From Streptomyces sp. NRRL S-337 (GTDB taxonomy: Bacteria; Actinomycetota; Actinomycetes; Streptomycetales; Streptomycetaceae): a DNA stretch of 64,000 bases. Below the pieces are notes generated by a model, which was given only the letters and a program-made list of their open reading frames with translations, was not told the DNA's origin and searched no databases. Made by a program: the position numbers and the translations under genes. Positions 8,705-16,540 of the stretch are shown here, one piece after another (the stretch's first letter is position 1; the number at the start of each line of letters is the position of its first letter). The stretch spans positions 196,014 to 260,013 of the forward strand of contig NZ_JOIX01000003.1 in the NCBI RefSeq assembly GCF_000720175.1. The letters run 5' to 3'.

Positions 8705-9004
8705 TCAGAGGCCGGGCGGAGTACCCGTTCCGGGTACCACGGCACCGCGGCCCGCCCGGACCGCCCGGAGTACGGCCCGGTGGAGCGCGCGGAGGCCGCC
8801 CGGCGGGAGCGGGACCGGGCTGCCTTCGAGGTCGTAGCACTCCTCCGCGCCGGTGTACCGGACGGTGACGCGCGCCGTACCGTCGCCCCGGTCGGCGGTG
8901 GTGACGGTCAGGTCGCCGGTGATGACGCCGACCTGGACCGTCATCGCTCCGCCGGGGCCGGCGGTGATCTCATCGGTGAGCGCGTCACCGTCGTGGGTGG
9001 TCAT
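8705..9004 (-). CDS. Hypothetical protein (99 aa)
   Basis: A 99-aa protein with a beta-rich middle (TVQVGVITGDLTVTTADRGD, TARVTVRYTGAEECYDLEG), no signal peptide and no membrane helix. The ATG at 9004 lies 10 nt after the nuclease stop, with an AGG upstream, so the two are probably co-transcribed. I do not recognise the family. A role as a partner of the secreted nuclease is only a guess from position. Confidence 0.65.
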   Translation of the reverse strand: MTTHDGDALTDEITAGPGGAMTVQVGVITGDLTVTTADRGDGTARVTVRYTGAEECYDLEGSPVPLPPGGLRALHRAVLRAVRAGRGAVVPGTGTPPGL

Positions 9005-9014
9005 TGCCTGGGGA

Positions 9015-9740
9015 TCACTCTTCGCAGGTGTCCAGCATCTCGTTGAGCTTGTCCTTCTCCGGCTCGGTGACGTTCAGTTGGTAGAGGTGCTTGATGTCGG
9101 TCCAGGCGCGGGCGTAGACGCACCGGTAGGCGATTCGCGGCGGAGACCACTGGTCCGGGGACTGGTCGCCCTTCTGCCGGTTGGAGGAGGCCGAGACCGC
9201 GATGAGCTGGGCGTGGACGAGGTCGTTGGCGAAGGTACGGCGCTTCGGGGTGGCCCATTCATCGGCGCCGGAACGCCAGGCGTTGGCCAGCGGCACGATG
9301 TGGTCGATGTCGAGCTGCCCCGACGCGGAGAAGACCTTGCTGTCGTATTCGCTGAACCACGTCCCCGAAATGGCCCGGCACTTCTCGTCCTGCTGGACGT
9401 CGATGCCGTCCCGGGAGAGGACGACTTCGCGGGTGTCGCATTCGCCGTACTGTTTGATCCAGTGCGGGAATTTCGCGCGGCTGTAACCCTCCATCGAATG
9501 GGGTGTGTCGACGTTCAGATCGGCGAGTTCTTCGCGTGCCACGTCGGCGGGCGGGGGCTCCGGCAATTCCCGCGGAGAGGTGGGGAATGCGGTGTCGGCG
9601 GGGTGGATGACGGCGCTGGGACGGGCAGGTGAATGAGGGGCGGCAGCGGCTGTTGCGCTGGCCGGTACCGCCGGGACGACTGTGGTTGCGATGAGGGCGG
9701 TGGTCATGGCGACTCGGCGCCACCAGGCGTGGGTCATCAC
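9015..9740 (-). CDS. Secreted HNH-family nuclease (DUF1524/GmrSD C-terminal type)
   Basis: A 241-aa exported protein. The N-terminus MMTHAWWRRVAMTTALIATT with a following Ala-rich stretch is a Sec signal peptide. The catalytic ββα-metal region is clear: DIDHIVPLANAWRSGA (Asp146, His147), then FANDLVHAQLIAVSASSNRQ and KGDQSPDQWSPP, the usual HNH/DUF1524 order with the late Asn and Lys. Conserved Cys pairs (CDT, KCRA, YRCVYA, DTCEE) fit an extracellular, disulfide-bonded enzyme. It probably degrades DNA outside the cell for nutrition or competition. It heads a short operon with two small genes, one frameshifted. Confidence 0.85.
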   Translation of the reverse strand: MMTHAWWRRVAMTTALIATTVVPAVPASATAAAAPHSPARPSAVIHPADTAFPTSPRELPEPPPADVAREELADLNVDTPHSMEGYSRAKFPHWIKQYGECDTREVVLSRDGIDVQQDEKCRAISGTWFSEYDSKVFSASGQLDIDHIVPLANAWRSGADEWATPKRRTFANDLVHAQLIAVSASSNRQKGDQSPDQWSPPRIAYRCVYARAWTDIKHLYQLNVTEPEKDKLNEMLDTCEE

Positions 9741-9947
9741 CCGGAAAGCATCGCCCGGGGAAACGATTTGCCATGCCGCAATTCACTCGTTGGTGGGGAA
9801 TTCGGAAAATTGGCCCTCATGTCGAATTCGGGGCGAGGGCGCTTTCCTGCCGGGAGGGCAGCCGCCTGCTCCCGATTTCACCACGGAACCCATACGCTGC
9901 CCGGAGCGAGCGCTACGGGATTCCTACTCTCCTGGAGGCCACACCCC

Positions 9948-11150
9948 ATGACCGAGCTCCCCGAAAGCGGCCTGCCGCTGGCCGGCATCACCGTCGTCAG
10001 CGTCGAGCAGGCGGTGGCGGCCCCCTACGCCACCCGCCAGCTGGCCGATCTCGGCGCGCGCGTCATCAAGGTGGAACGCCCGGGCGGGGGCGACTTCGCC
10101 CGCCGCTACGACACCACGGTGCACGGCGAGTCCAGCTACTTCGTGTGGCTCAACCGGTCGAAGGAGTCCGTGACGCTCGACCTGAAGTCGGACCGGGGCC
10201 GGCAGGTCCTGGAACAACTCCTGGGCGGTGCCGATGTGTTCGTGCAGAATCTGGCCCCCGGCGCGGCTGCCCGGATGGGCCTGGGGGCGGATGCCCTCGC
10301 CGAGCGCTTCCCGTCCCTCATCCGCTGCTCCGTCTCCGGCTACGGCACCAGCGGGCCGTGGGCCGGCCGCAAGGCGTACGACCTGCTGGTGCAGTGCCAG
10401 ACGGGGCTGGTCTCCCTGACGGGCACCGCCGAGGAAACCGCGCGGGCCGGGATCTCGATCGCCGATATCGCCGCCGGCATGTATGCGTACTCGGGCATCC
10501 TCACCGCACTCTTCACCCGCGCCACCACCGGCGTCGCCCGCGCCGTGGAGGTCTCCCTGTTCGAGGCACTGGCCGAGTGGATGGGTCAGCCCGCGTACTA
10601 CACGCGTCACGGCGGCACCCAGCCCCCGCGCATCGGTACCCAGCACGCCACCATCGCCCCGTACGGTGCCTACACCGCGGCGGACGGCAAGGACGTGCTC
10701 TTCTCGATCCAGAACGAGCGGGAATGGGCCGCCCTGTGCGAGCAGTTCCTGCGTCGGCCCGGACTCGTCGACGATCCGCGCTTCGCCACCGGCTCCGACC
10801 GCGTGGCCCACCGCGACGAGCTGAACGCGATCGTGGCCGAGCGGTTCGGCGAGCTGGACAGCGGCGAGGTGATGAAGCTGCTGGACGAGGCGGACATCGC
10901 CAACGCCGGCGTCAACGACGTCCAGGAATTCCTGGACCACCCCGTGCTCAGCGCCCGGAACCGCTGGCGCGACGTACGCATCCCCGGGGGAGCCGTGGTG
11001 CCCGCGCTGCTGCCCCCTGCGGACCTCACCGGCACCGCCCCGCGCATGGACGCCGTACCAGCCGCCGGCGAGCACACCGAGCGCGTCCTGACGGAACTGG
11101 GGTACAGCACGGCCGACATCGCCACCCTGCGGACCGACGGCGTCGTCTGA
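9948..11150 (+). CDS. CaiB/BaiF family CoA-transferase (family III)
   Basis: A 400-aa family III CoA-transferase. It opens with LPLAGITVVSVEQAVAAPYA and has ADLGARVIKVERPGGGDFAR, VTLDLKSDRGRQVLEQLLGG, the catalytic Asp145 in AYDLLVQCQTGL, and VEVSLFEALAEWMGQP. The ATG at 9948 has GGAGG 9 nt upstream. The acyl-CoA dehydrogenase follows in the same direction 106 nt later, so the pair likely activates and then desaturates a carboxylic acid. Substrates cannot be told from sequence. Confidence 0.92.
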   Translation: MTELPESGLPLAGITVVSVEQAVAAPYATRQLADLGARVIKVERPGGGDFARRYDTTVHGESSYFVWLNRSKESVTLDLKSDRGRQVLEQLLGGADVFVQNLAPGAAARMGLGADALAERFPSLIRCSVSGYGTSGPWAGRKAYDLLVQCQTGLVSLTGTAEETARAGISIADIAAGMYAYSGILTALFTRATTGVARAVEVSLFEALAEWMGQPAYYTRHGGTQPPRIGTQHATIAPYGAYTAADGKDVLFSIQNEREWAALCEQFLRRPGLVDDPRFATGSDRVAHRDELNAIVAERFGELDSGEVMKLLDEADIANAGVNDVQEFLDHPVLSARNRWRDVRIPGGAVVPALLPPADLTGTAPRMDAVPAAGEHTERVLTELGYSTADIATLRTDGVV

Positions 11151-11256
11151 CCCATGCCTCCCCCCGGACCTCCGCCTCCACGATCCCGTGCGATCAACGC
11201 AGCGATCTCTGCCCGCCCCGCCCGCCTCCCCGCCCTTCAGCAAGGAGCGTCACAGC

Positions 11257-12426
11257 GTGAGCACCCTCGACGTCCTGTCCGAGGACGAGCAGCTCGTCGT
11301 CCGTACGGTGCGCGACTTCGTCGACAAGGAGGTGCGGCCCGTCGTCCGGGAACTGGAGCACGCCGACACCTACCCGGAGACGCTGATCGCGCAGATGAAA
11401 CGGCTCGGCATCTTCGGCCTCGCCATCCCCGCGGAATACGGCGGCACCCCGGTCTCCGCCCCCTGTTTCGTCCTGATCACCGAGGAACTCGCCCGCGGCT
11501 GGATGAGCCTGGCCGGTGCGATGGGCGGCCACACCGTCGTCGCCAAGCTGCTGCTCCACTACGGTACGGAGGAGCAGAAACGCCGCTATCTGCCGACGAT
11601 GGCCACCGGCGAGACCCGGGCGACCATCGCCCTCACAGAGCCGAGCGGCGGCTCCGACCTCCAGGCCCTGCGTACCGTCGCCCGCAAGGACGCGGACGGC
11701 GGATACCTCATCAACGGGTCGAAGACCTGGATCACCAACTCCCGGCGGTCCGCGCTGATCGCCCTGCTGTGCAAGACCGACCCGGAGGCGGAGCCCGCGC
11801 ACCGGGGCATCTCGATCCTGCTCGTCGAGCACGGGCCCGGCCTGACGGTCTCACGCGACCTGCCCAAACTCGGCTACAAGGGCGTCGAAAGCTGCGAGCT
11901 CTCCTTCGCCGACCACCGGGCGCCGGCCGATGCCGTACTCGGCGGGACCGAGGGTGAGGGCTTCGCGCAGATGATGAAGGGCCTGGAGACCGGACGCCTC
12001 CAGGTCGCGGCCCGCGCACTCGGGGTCGGCCGGGCGGCGCTGGAGGACGCCCTCGCCTACGCCCAGGAGCGCGAGTCCTTCGGGAAGCCGATCTGGCAGC
12101 ACCAGTCGATCGGCAACTACCTCGCGGACATGGCCACGTCGCTCACCGCCGCCCGCCAGCTGACCCTGTACGCCGCCCGGGAGGCCGAGGCGGGCCGCCG
12201 GGTGGACATGGAGGCCGGCATGGCGAAGCTCTTCGCCTCCGAGACGGCCCTGCAGATCGCCCTCAACGCCGTCCGCATCCACGGCGGTTACGGCTACTCC
12301 ACCGAATTCGACGTCGAGCGCTACTTCCGCGACGCGCCCCTGATGATCGTCGGCGAGGGCACCAACGAGATCCAGCGCAATGTGATCGTGAGCCAGCTGG
12401 TCAGACGCGGCGGCCTCGACAGGTGA
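11257..12426 (+). CDS. Acyl-CoA dehydrogenase
   Basis: FAD-dependent acyl-CoA dehydrogenase of 389 aa. Family signatures in order: AIPAEYGGTP, IALTEPSGGSDLQALRT (flavin/substrate loop), KTWITNS, LGYKGVESCELSFADHRAPA, ALGVGRAALEDALAYAQERE and the C-terminal VRIHGGYGYS. RDAPLMIVGEGTNEIQ carries the catalytic-base Glu near residue 367. The GTG at 11257 is supported by AAGGAG at 11242-11247. Its partner is the upstream CoA-transferase. Confidence 0.93.
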   Translation: MSTLDVLSEDEQLVVRTVRDFVDKEVRPVVRELEHADTYPETLIAQMKRLGIFGLAIPAEYGGTPVSAPCFVLITEELARGWMSLAGAMGGHTVVAKLLLHYGTEEQKRRYLPTMATGETRATIALTEPSGGSDLQALRTVARKDADGGYLINGSKTWITNSRRSALIALLCKTDPEAEPAHRGISILLVEHGPGLTVSRDLPKLGYKGVESCELSFADHRAPADAVLGGTEGEGFAQMMKGLETGRLQVAARALGVGRAALEDALAYAQERESFGKPIWQHQSIGNYLADMATSLTAARQLTLYAAREAEAGRRVDMEAGMAKLFASETALQIALNAVRIHGGYGYSTEFDVERYFRDAPLMIVGEGTNEIQRNVIVSQLVRRGGLDR

Positions 12427-12481
12427 AGGCCGAGCCGATGAAGGCCGAGCGCATGAGGGCCGGGCAGGTGAAGGCCGAGGA
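12422..12481. repeat. 15-bp tandem repeat, four copies
   Basis: Four imperfect 15-bp units related to GGTGAAGGCCGAGCC begin two bases before the stop codon of the acyl-CoA dehydrogenase gene. The unit length keeps a reading frame open past the stop, but no gene is apparent. The rest of 12482-12600 is CACCCGACC-rich imperfect repeat with no visible gene. Confidence 0.7.
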
Positions 12482-12600
12482 CGCCCCGCCGAGCCATCGG
12501 CGGTGGAATCCGTCGCCGTCACACCCCGACCGTCGCCACCATCCAACCCTCGTCACCACCCGACTGTCGTCACCACCCGACCATCGTGACTATCTGGCCC

Positions 12601-13431
12601 TCACCCGACCATCGTCTGGGTTCCCAGAACGGCGAGGAGTTCCAGCCGTTCGGCGTCCTCGGTGCCGGGCTCGGCCGTGTAGATCATGATGCGCAGGTCG
12701 CTGCCGGCGACGCTCAGCAGGTCGCAGTCCAGCGTCATGGTGCCGACTTGCGGGTGATCGATGGTCTTGCGCGACGCCTCATGCCGGCCGACGGCTCCCG
12801 AGTCCCACAACTCGGCGAACCGGTCACTGTTCGCGCGCAGTTCCGCGATCAGCTGCCGTAGCCGCTGGTCCGCCGGATACCGGCGCACGGCCGCGCGCAG
12901 GTCGGCGACCACAGCGGTCTCCAGCGCGCGCCGGGACTGCGTGGTGTGGCGGACCCGGCCGCCCGACCCGAGGAACGCGCGCCAGGCGCCGTTGCGCTCC
13001 CGGCCCTGCCGCTCGCCCATCAGCGCCGTGTACAGCGGGTTGGCCAGCAGCAGCGTCCACGACGCGTCGGAGACCGCGACCGGCGTCCCGGTCAGCCGGT
13101 CCAGCATCCGGTGCACGCTCGGCGTGATGTACGCGGGCACCGTGCCCTGCCCCGGCGGCACCAGCCCGGCGACGTGGAACAGGTGCTCGCGCTCGGCTCC
13201 GGACAACCGCAGGGCCCGCCCCAGAGCCTCGACGACCTGTTCCGACGGGTGGGTCGCCCGGCCCTGTTCCAGACGGGTGACGTAGTCGACCGAGATCCCG
13301 GCCAGCATCGCCAGCTCCTCACGGCGCAGCCCGGCCGCGCGCCGATGGCCGCCCCCGGGCAGCCCGGCCGCCTCCGGGGAGGCACGGTCGCGCCAGCGCC
13401 GCACCGTCCGCCCGAACTCCGTACTCGCCAT
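12601..13431 (-). CDS. XRE-family regulator with MmyB-like ligand-binding domain
   Basis: A 276-aa regulator. The N-terminal helix-turn-helix has the actinobacterial RRAAGLRREELAMLAGISVD and YVTRLEQGRATHPSEQVVEA signature. The rest is the MmyB-like PAS domain (ITPSVHRMLDRLTGTPVAVS, ASWTLLLANPLYTALMG, later TIDHPQVGTMTLDCDLLSV). The start ATG 13431 was chosen over 13446 because domain homologues begin there. It is divergent from an SDR gene, the usual arrangement for this family, and probably represses it. Confidence 0.9.
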   Translation of the reverse strand: MASTEFGRTVRRWRDRASPEAAGLPGGGHRRAAGLRREELAMLAGISVDYVTRLEQGRATHPSEQVVEALGRALRLSGAEREHLFHVAGLVPPGQGTVPAYITPSVHRMLDRLTGTPVAVSDASWTLLLANPLYTALMGERQGRERNGAWRAFLGSGGRVRHTTQSRRALETAVVADLRAAVRRYPADQRLRQLIAELRANSDRFAELWDSGAVGRHEASRKTIDHPQVGTMTLDCDLLSVAGSDLRIMIYTAEPGTEDAERLELLAVLGTQTMVG

Positions 13432-13462
13432 GCCCCCACTGTGCACCGCGCCACCCGGATCG

Positions 13463-13485
13463 TCCTGGTACTGACAGTCCCAGGA
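13463..13485. promoter_or_regulatory. Dyad between the XRE regulator and SDR, candidate operator
   Basis: TCCTGG (13463-13468) and CCAGGA (13480-13485) form a 6-bp inverted repeat with an 11-bp spacer, midway in the 101-bp divergent region. Confidence 0.3.
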
Positions 13486-13532
13486 AGGCGGGACGCCTGG
13501 CTGCTCGCGGTCCGCCGCCGCAGCCTGGAGTC

Positions 13533-14240
13533 ATGACGACCACACTCATCACCGGAGCGAACAAGGGCCTCGGCTTCGAGACCGCCCGCCGGCTCATCGC
13601 CGCAGGTCACACCGTCTACGTCGGTAGCCGGGACGCCACCCGCGGCCGCCGGGCCGCCGAACGGCTGGGCGCGCGGACCGTCCGGCTCGACGTCACCGAC
13701 GACGCGTCCGTGGCGGCCGCGGCCCGGACCGTCGAGGCCGAGGGAGGGCTGGACGTACTGATCAACAACGCGGGCATCGAGACCCGGGACGCCGACAACC
13801 ACGTGCCCGGCGCCGCGGAGATCACCGCCGACGTGATGCGGCAGACCTTCGACACCAACGTCTTCGGCACGGTGCGCGTCACCCATGCGTTCCTGCCGCT
13901 GCTGCGCCGCTCACCGGCTCCCGTCATCGTCAATGTCAGCAGCGGCCTGGCCTCCCTGACCCGCGTCAGCGACCCGGGCAGCCCGGCGTACGCCTACCCG
14001 GGCGTCGCCTACCCGGCGTCGAAAGCCGCGGTCAACATGATCACCATCCAGTTCGCGAAGGCGTTCCCCGATATGCGGATCAATGCGGTCGAGCCCGGCT
14101 TCACCAAGACCGACCTGAACGGCAACACCGGCACCCAGAGCGTGGAGCAGGGCGCCGAGATCATCGTGCGCATGGCCCAGGTGAGGCCCGACGGGCCCAC
14201 CGGCGGCTACTTCGACGCGGAGGGCACGCTGCCTTGGTGA
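13533..14240 (+). CDS. SDR family NAD(P)-dependent oxidoreductase
   Basis: A 235-aa classical short-chain dehydrogenase. The cofactor motif TGANKGLG is near the N-terminus, followed by VLINNAGIE (NNAG), IVNVSSGLASLTR (catalytic Ser region) and YPASKAAVNM (YxxxK). The C-terminal VEPGFTKTDLNGNTG is the usual PG motif. ATG 13533 has CTGGAG very close upstream. It is divergent from the XRE/MmyB regulator. The substrate is not predictable. Confidence 0.92.
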   Translation: MTTTLITGANKGLGFETARRLIAAGHTVYVGSRDATRGRRAAERLGARTVRLDVTDDASVAAAARTVEAEGGLDVLINNAGIETRDADNHVPGAAEITADVMRQTFDTNVFGTVRVTHAFLPLLRRSPAPVIVNVSSGLASLTRVSDPGSPAYAYPGVAYPASKAAVNMITIQFAKAFPDMRINAVEPGFTKTDLNGNTGTQSVEQGAEIIVRMAQVRPDGPTGGYFDAEGTLPW

Positions 14241-14341
14241 GTGAGATCCGACACGCCATCTCCCGTACTCCACCGTATACTTGACCCTCCTTCCGTAAGG
14301 TTGCAGCTGTCTTACCACTGACTTCTTCCCATGGAGGATCG

Positions 14342-14527
14342 ATGACAGCGGAGAGTCTCAGCCGCTTAACCTCACGCGTGGCGCACTTCGTGCTCCACGG
14401 CCGCCGGCCCCGGCTCGACCACCCCGACTCCCACCGGGCCGCCCGGCCCAACCAGCACGCGGGCTTGATCGACCACTACCGTCCTTCTTCCCCGACGGGA
14501 GGCGGCGGCCTGCAGGGACCGCTCTGA
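14342..14527 (+). CDS. Possible small peptide gene (61 aa)
   Basis: A 61-codon frame beginning ATGACAGCGG with GGAGG 5 nt upstream, in an otherwise empty 368-nt stretch between the SDR and a membrane protein. The peptide is basic and His/Pro-rich (VAHFVLHGRRPRLDHPDSHR) with no signal sequence. Upstream, TATACT at 14276-14281 could be a -10 element. The good ribosome-binding site is the main support. It may be spurious. Confidence 0.3.
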   Translation: MTAESLSRLTSRVAHFVLHGRRPRLDHPDSHRAARPNQHAGLIDHYRPSSPTGGGGLQGPL

Positions 14528-14608
14528 CGGCCGGCCGTCCTTCGGCCCGCTCGACCGGGTGCACGGGCCGTGTTGCTGCCGGCCCGCGCTCTCGGGTTCG
14601 ATGACCGG

Positions 14609-15028
14609 ATGACGCGCACCACGACAGCCCGAACCCCACGAGCCGCGAAGACGTCCGGCGGATTCGCCGGAGGCTGTCTGGCCGTGGGACTGCTGTTGCT
14701 CAGCGCCCTGCTCATCCTGGTGAGCTTCGCGGCCACCACCGAGATCGACTCGCCCGAGGCCTTCCCGGGGATCAAGGACAACCGCATCGGCCTCGTGCTG
14801 ATGATCCTGATCCTCGGTGTGGCAGCGCTGCTCGGGGCAGCCGCGACCGCTCTGCGCATCTCCCGCAGAGCGCTGCCCACCGCCGCGGTCAGCCTGGCGT
14901 GTGCCCTCCTGCTCGCCGCAGCCGGCTGTCGCGCCTACACCCTCGCCCCGATGCTCAAGTGCTGGGGCCACGAGTCCCTGGCCCACAACCCGGACGACTC
15001 CTACACCTGCCACGACCGCAGAATGTGA
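14609..15028 (+). CDS. Hypothetical membrane protein (three helices)
   Basis: A 139-aa integral membrane protein. Three hydrophobic segments are visible (LAVGLLLLSALLILVSFA, RIGLVLMILILGVAALLGA, AVSLACALLLAAAGCRAYTL), then a short polar Cys-containing tail (KCWGHES, YTCHD). Either ATG 14601 (different frame) or 14609 precedes it; only 14609 is in frame. No enzyme motif is seen and the family is not recognised. Confidence 0.7.
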   Translation: MTRTTTARTPRAAKTSGGFAGGCLAVGLLLLSALLILVSFAATTEIDSPEAFPGIKDNRIGLVLMILILGVAALLGAAATALRISRRALPTAAVSLACALLLAAAGCRAYTLAPMLKCWGHESLAHNPDDSYTCHDRRM

Positions 15029-15089
15029 CCGCAGCGGCCGCTGTCGAGGCCTTCGCGAAACGGGCGTTGCCCTTGGGGTCCGTCCCCGC

Positions 15090-15521
15090 CTAGCGACTCC
15101 TTGCCTGAGGAAACGACGCAACCGCATCGATGCCCGCGGCCCGCAGCTTGCGGGCGATGAGCTCAACCTCGGGCAAGGTTCCCGAGTACTCCCCAGCCAG
15201 GACCTGCTGCAGCACCGTCTTGACGTTCGCCAGGTCGAGGCCGAGCTCTGCGCGCAGCACCCGCATGATCATCGCGCCTTTCACCGGCGGCGTCACCTGC
15301 AACCTTGCCCGCCCGTGCCCGTCGAGCAGTCGCTCCCGGAGCTCGGCCGTCAGGTCGCCGCCGCAGAGGGCCATCCCACACCCGCAGGTGGAGCAGACGG
15401 ATTCGACGTCCCCTCGCAACGAGTCACCCACCAGCTGCTGGACACACCACCACTCCGCCTGCGCATCGCATTCCTGGCATGCCTGGAAGTATCTGACGGT
15501 GGCGTAGACCGGCTCCTGCAC
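15090..15521 (-). CDS. Hypothetical protein with CxxC motifs
   Basis: A 143-aa protein. The N-terminal half carries CxxC pairs (FQACQECDAQ and VCSTCGCGMALCGG) that could bind zinc. The C-terminal half (MRVLRAELGLDLANVKTVLQ through LIARKLRAAGIDA) is predicted helical and resembles the shape of L7/L12-like domains. I chose the GTG at 15521 because GGAGGG lies 9 nt upstream; a TTG at 15542 is possible. It is divergent from the DUF2268 gene across a 17-bp palindrome. Confidence 0.7.
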   Translation of the reverse strand: MQEPVYATVRYFQACQECDAQAEWWCVQQLVGDSLRGDVESVCSTCGCGMALCGGDLTAELRERLLDGHGRARLQVTPPVKGAMIMRVLRAELGLDLANVKTVLQQVLAGEYSGTLPEVELIARKLRAAGIDAVASFPQARSR

Positions 15522-15553
15522 TTGCTCATCCCCTCCGCCCAACGACGCTTGAC

Positions 15554-15570
15554 CCTCCGGTAACCGGAGG
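15554..15570. promoter_or_regulatory. CCTCCGGT-A-ACCGGAGG palindrome in a divergent promoter region
   Basis: Perfect 8-bp arms around one central A, in the 65-bp gap between two divergent genes (starts at 15521 and 15587). It could be an operator or a short hairpin. Confidence 0.4.
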
Positions 15571-15586
15571 CCCTACGGTCCAAGAC

Positions 15587-16480
15587 ATGAAGATTCTTGT
15601 TCACGACACCGCGTCCGCCATGATCGACCTTCTGCAGCGGCCGCTGGAGGAGCGGCCCGAGGCGCTGCGGGAGATGCTCAGTCCGCTGCAGGAAGTGCTG
15701 GCTTCCGTCATGGGGGACGTGGATGTGGTCCAGACGCACAGCGCAATGGGAAGTGGGTTCCGGCTCGATCGGGACGATGAGCGGTATCTGCCCGCCGTGC
15801 GGCAGATGCGGGACGCGGGGGTGTGGGAGCGGATCGAGGAGTCGCTCACGGCGGCGTGGCAGGAGATCAGCGGGGCGGCACCCGGAATCAAGCACGCTGA
15901 GACCGTGCATGTCTTCCTGGTGCTGGGCAATCCCGATGACGAACACCTGACGGTGCGGAGCAGCGGCTACTTCGGGATGGGAGGGTTCCCGGGGGCGATC
16001 CAGTTGGTGATGTGGCCCACCGAGACGAGCCTGCAGAAGATCGCCCACGCTGCCGCACACGAGCTCCACCACAACGTGCGCTATGCGAACGTGGTCTGGG
16101 ACCCGATGACCGTCACCGTCGGGGAGCACGTCGTCGCCGAGGGGCTGGCCGAGGCGTTCGTGCGGGAGTTGGCCGGGGAGGAGGCCATGGGGCCGTGGGC
16201 GACGGCGCTGAGCGGTGCCGAGCTGGACCGCGCGTACGAGAAGATCACTGCCGATATCGATGTCGCCGGGATGCAGAACCTGACCGGATATGTGCTGGGC
16301 GATGCCACGGCGCGGCTGATGGGACAGCCCACCGTGGGGCTGCCGGACTTCGCCGGGTACGTGGTCGGACTGCGGATCGTGGAGGCGCACCGGGCGGCTT
16401 CCGGCCTGACCGCCGCCCAGAGCGTCGGCCTGCCGGCGAGTGAGGTACTCCGCAACGCGGGTGTGGCGACCAGTGCGTGA
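15587..16480 (+). CDS. DUF2268 family putative zinc-dependent protease
   Basis: A 297-aa protein matching the DUF2268 pattern of predicted zinc metallopeptidases. The HExxH helix is AAAHELHHNVRY (HELHH at residues 158-162), with the downstream glutamate segment HVVAEGLAEAFVREL. Preceding strands are FLVLGNPDDEHLTV and MGGFPGAIQLVMWP. There is no signal peptide, so it is probably cytoplasmic. Cleavage activity is inferred from the motif only. Confidence 0.83.
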   Translation: MKILVHDTASAMIDLLQRPLEERPEALREMLSPLQEVLASVMGDVDVVQTHSAMGSGFRLDRDDERYLPAVRQMRDAGVWERIEESLTAAWQEISGAAPGIKHAETVHVFLVLGNPDDEHLTVRSSGYFGMGGFPGAIQLVMWPTETSLQKIAHAAAHELHHNVRYANVVWDPMTVTVGEHVVAEGLAEAFVRELAGEEAMGPWATALSGAELDRAYEKITADIDVAGMQNLTGYVLGDATARLMGQPTVGLPDFAGYVVGLRIVEAHRAASGLTAAQSVGLPASEVLRNAGVATSA

Positions 16481-16540
16481 GCGCGAAGCGGGGTAGGAGA
16501 GTGGTGGCGGCCGGGGACCGGGCACGGCACAATTCCGGCC

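Noticed and set aside
9773..11260. 495-codon plus-strand frame overlapping the CoA-transferase
   Set aside because: An Arg/Pro-rich shifted reading of the CoA-transferase gene.
14276..14570. Non-coding RNA between SDR and membrane protein
   Set aside because: A TATACT and a small frame exist but no stable fold or terminator was evident by eye; not enough for an RNA call.
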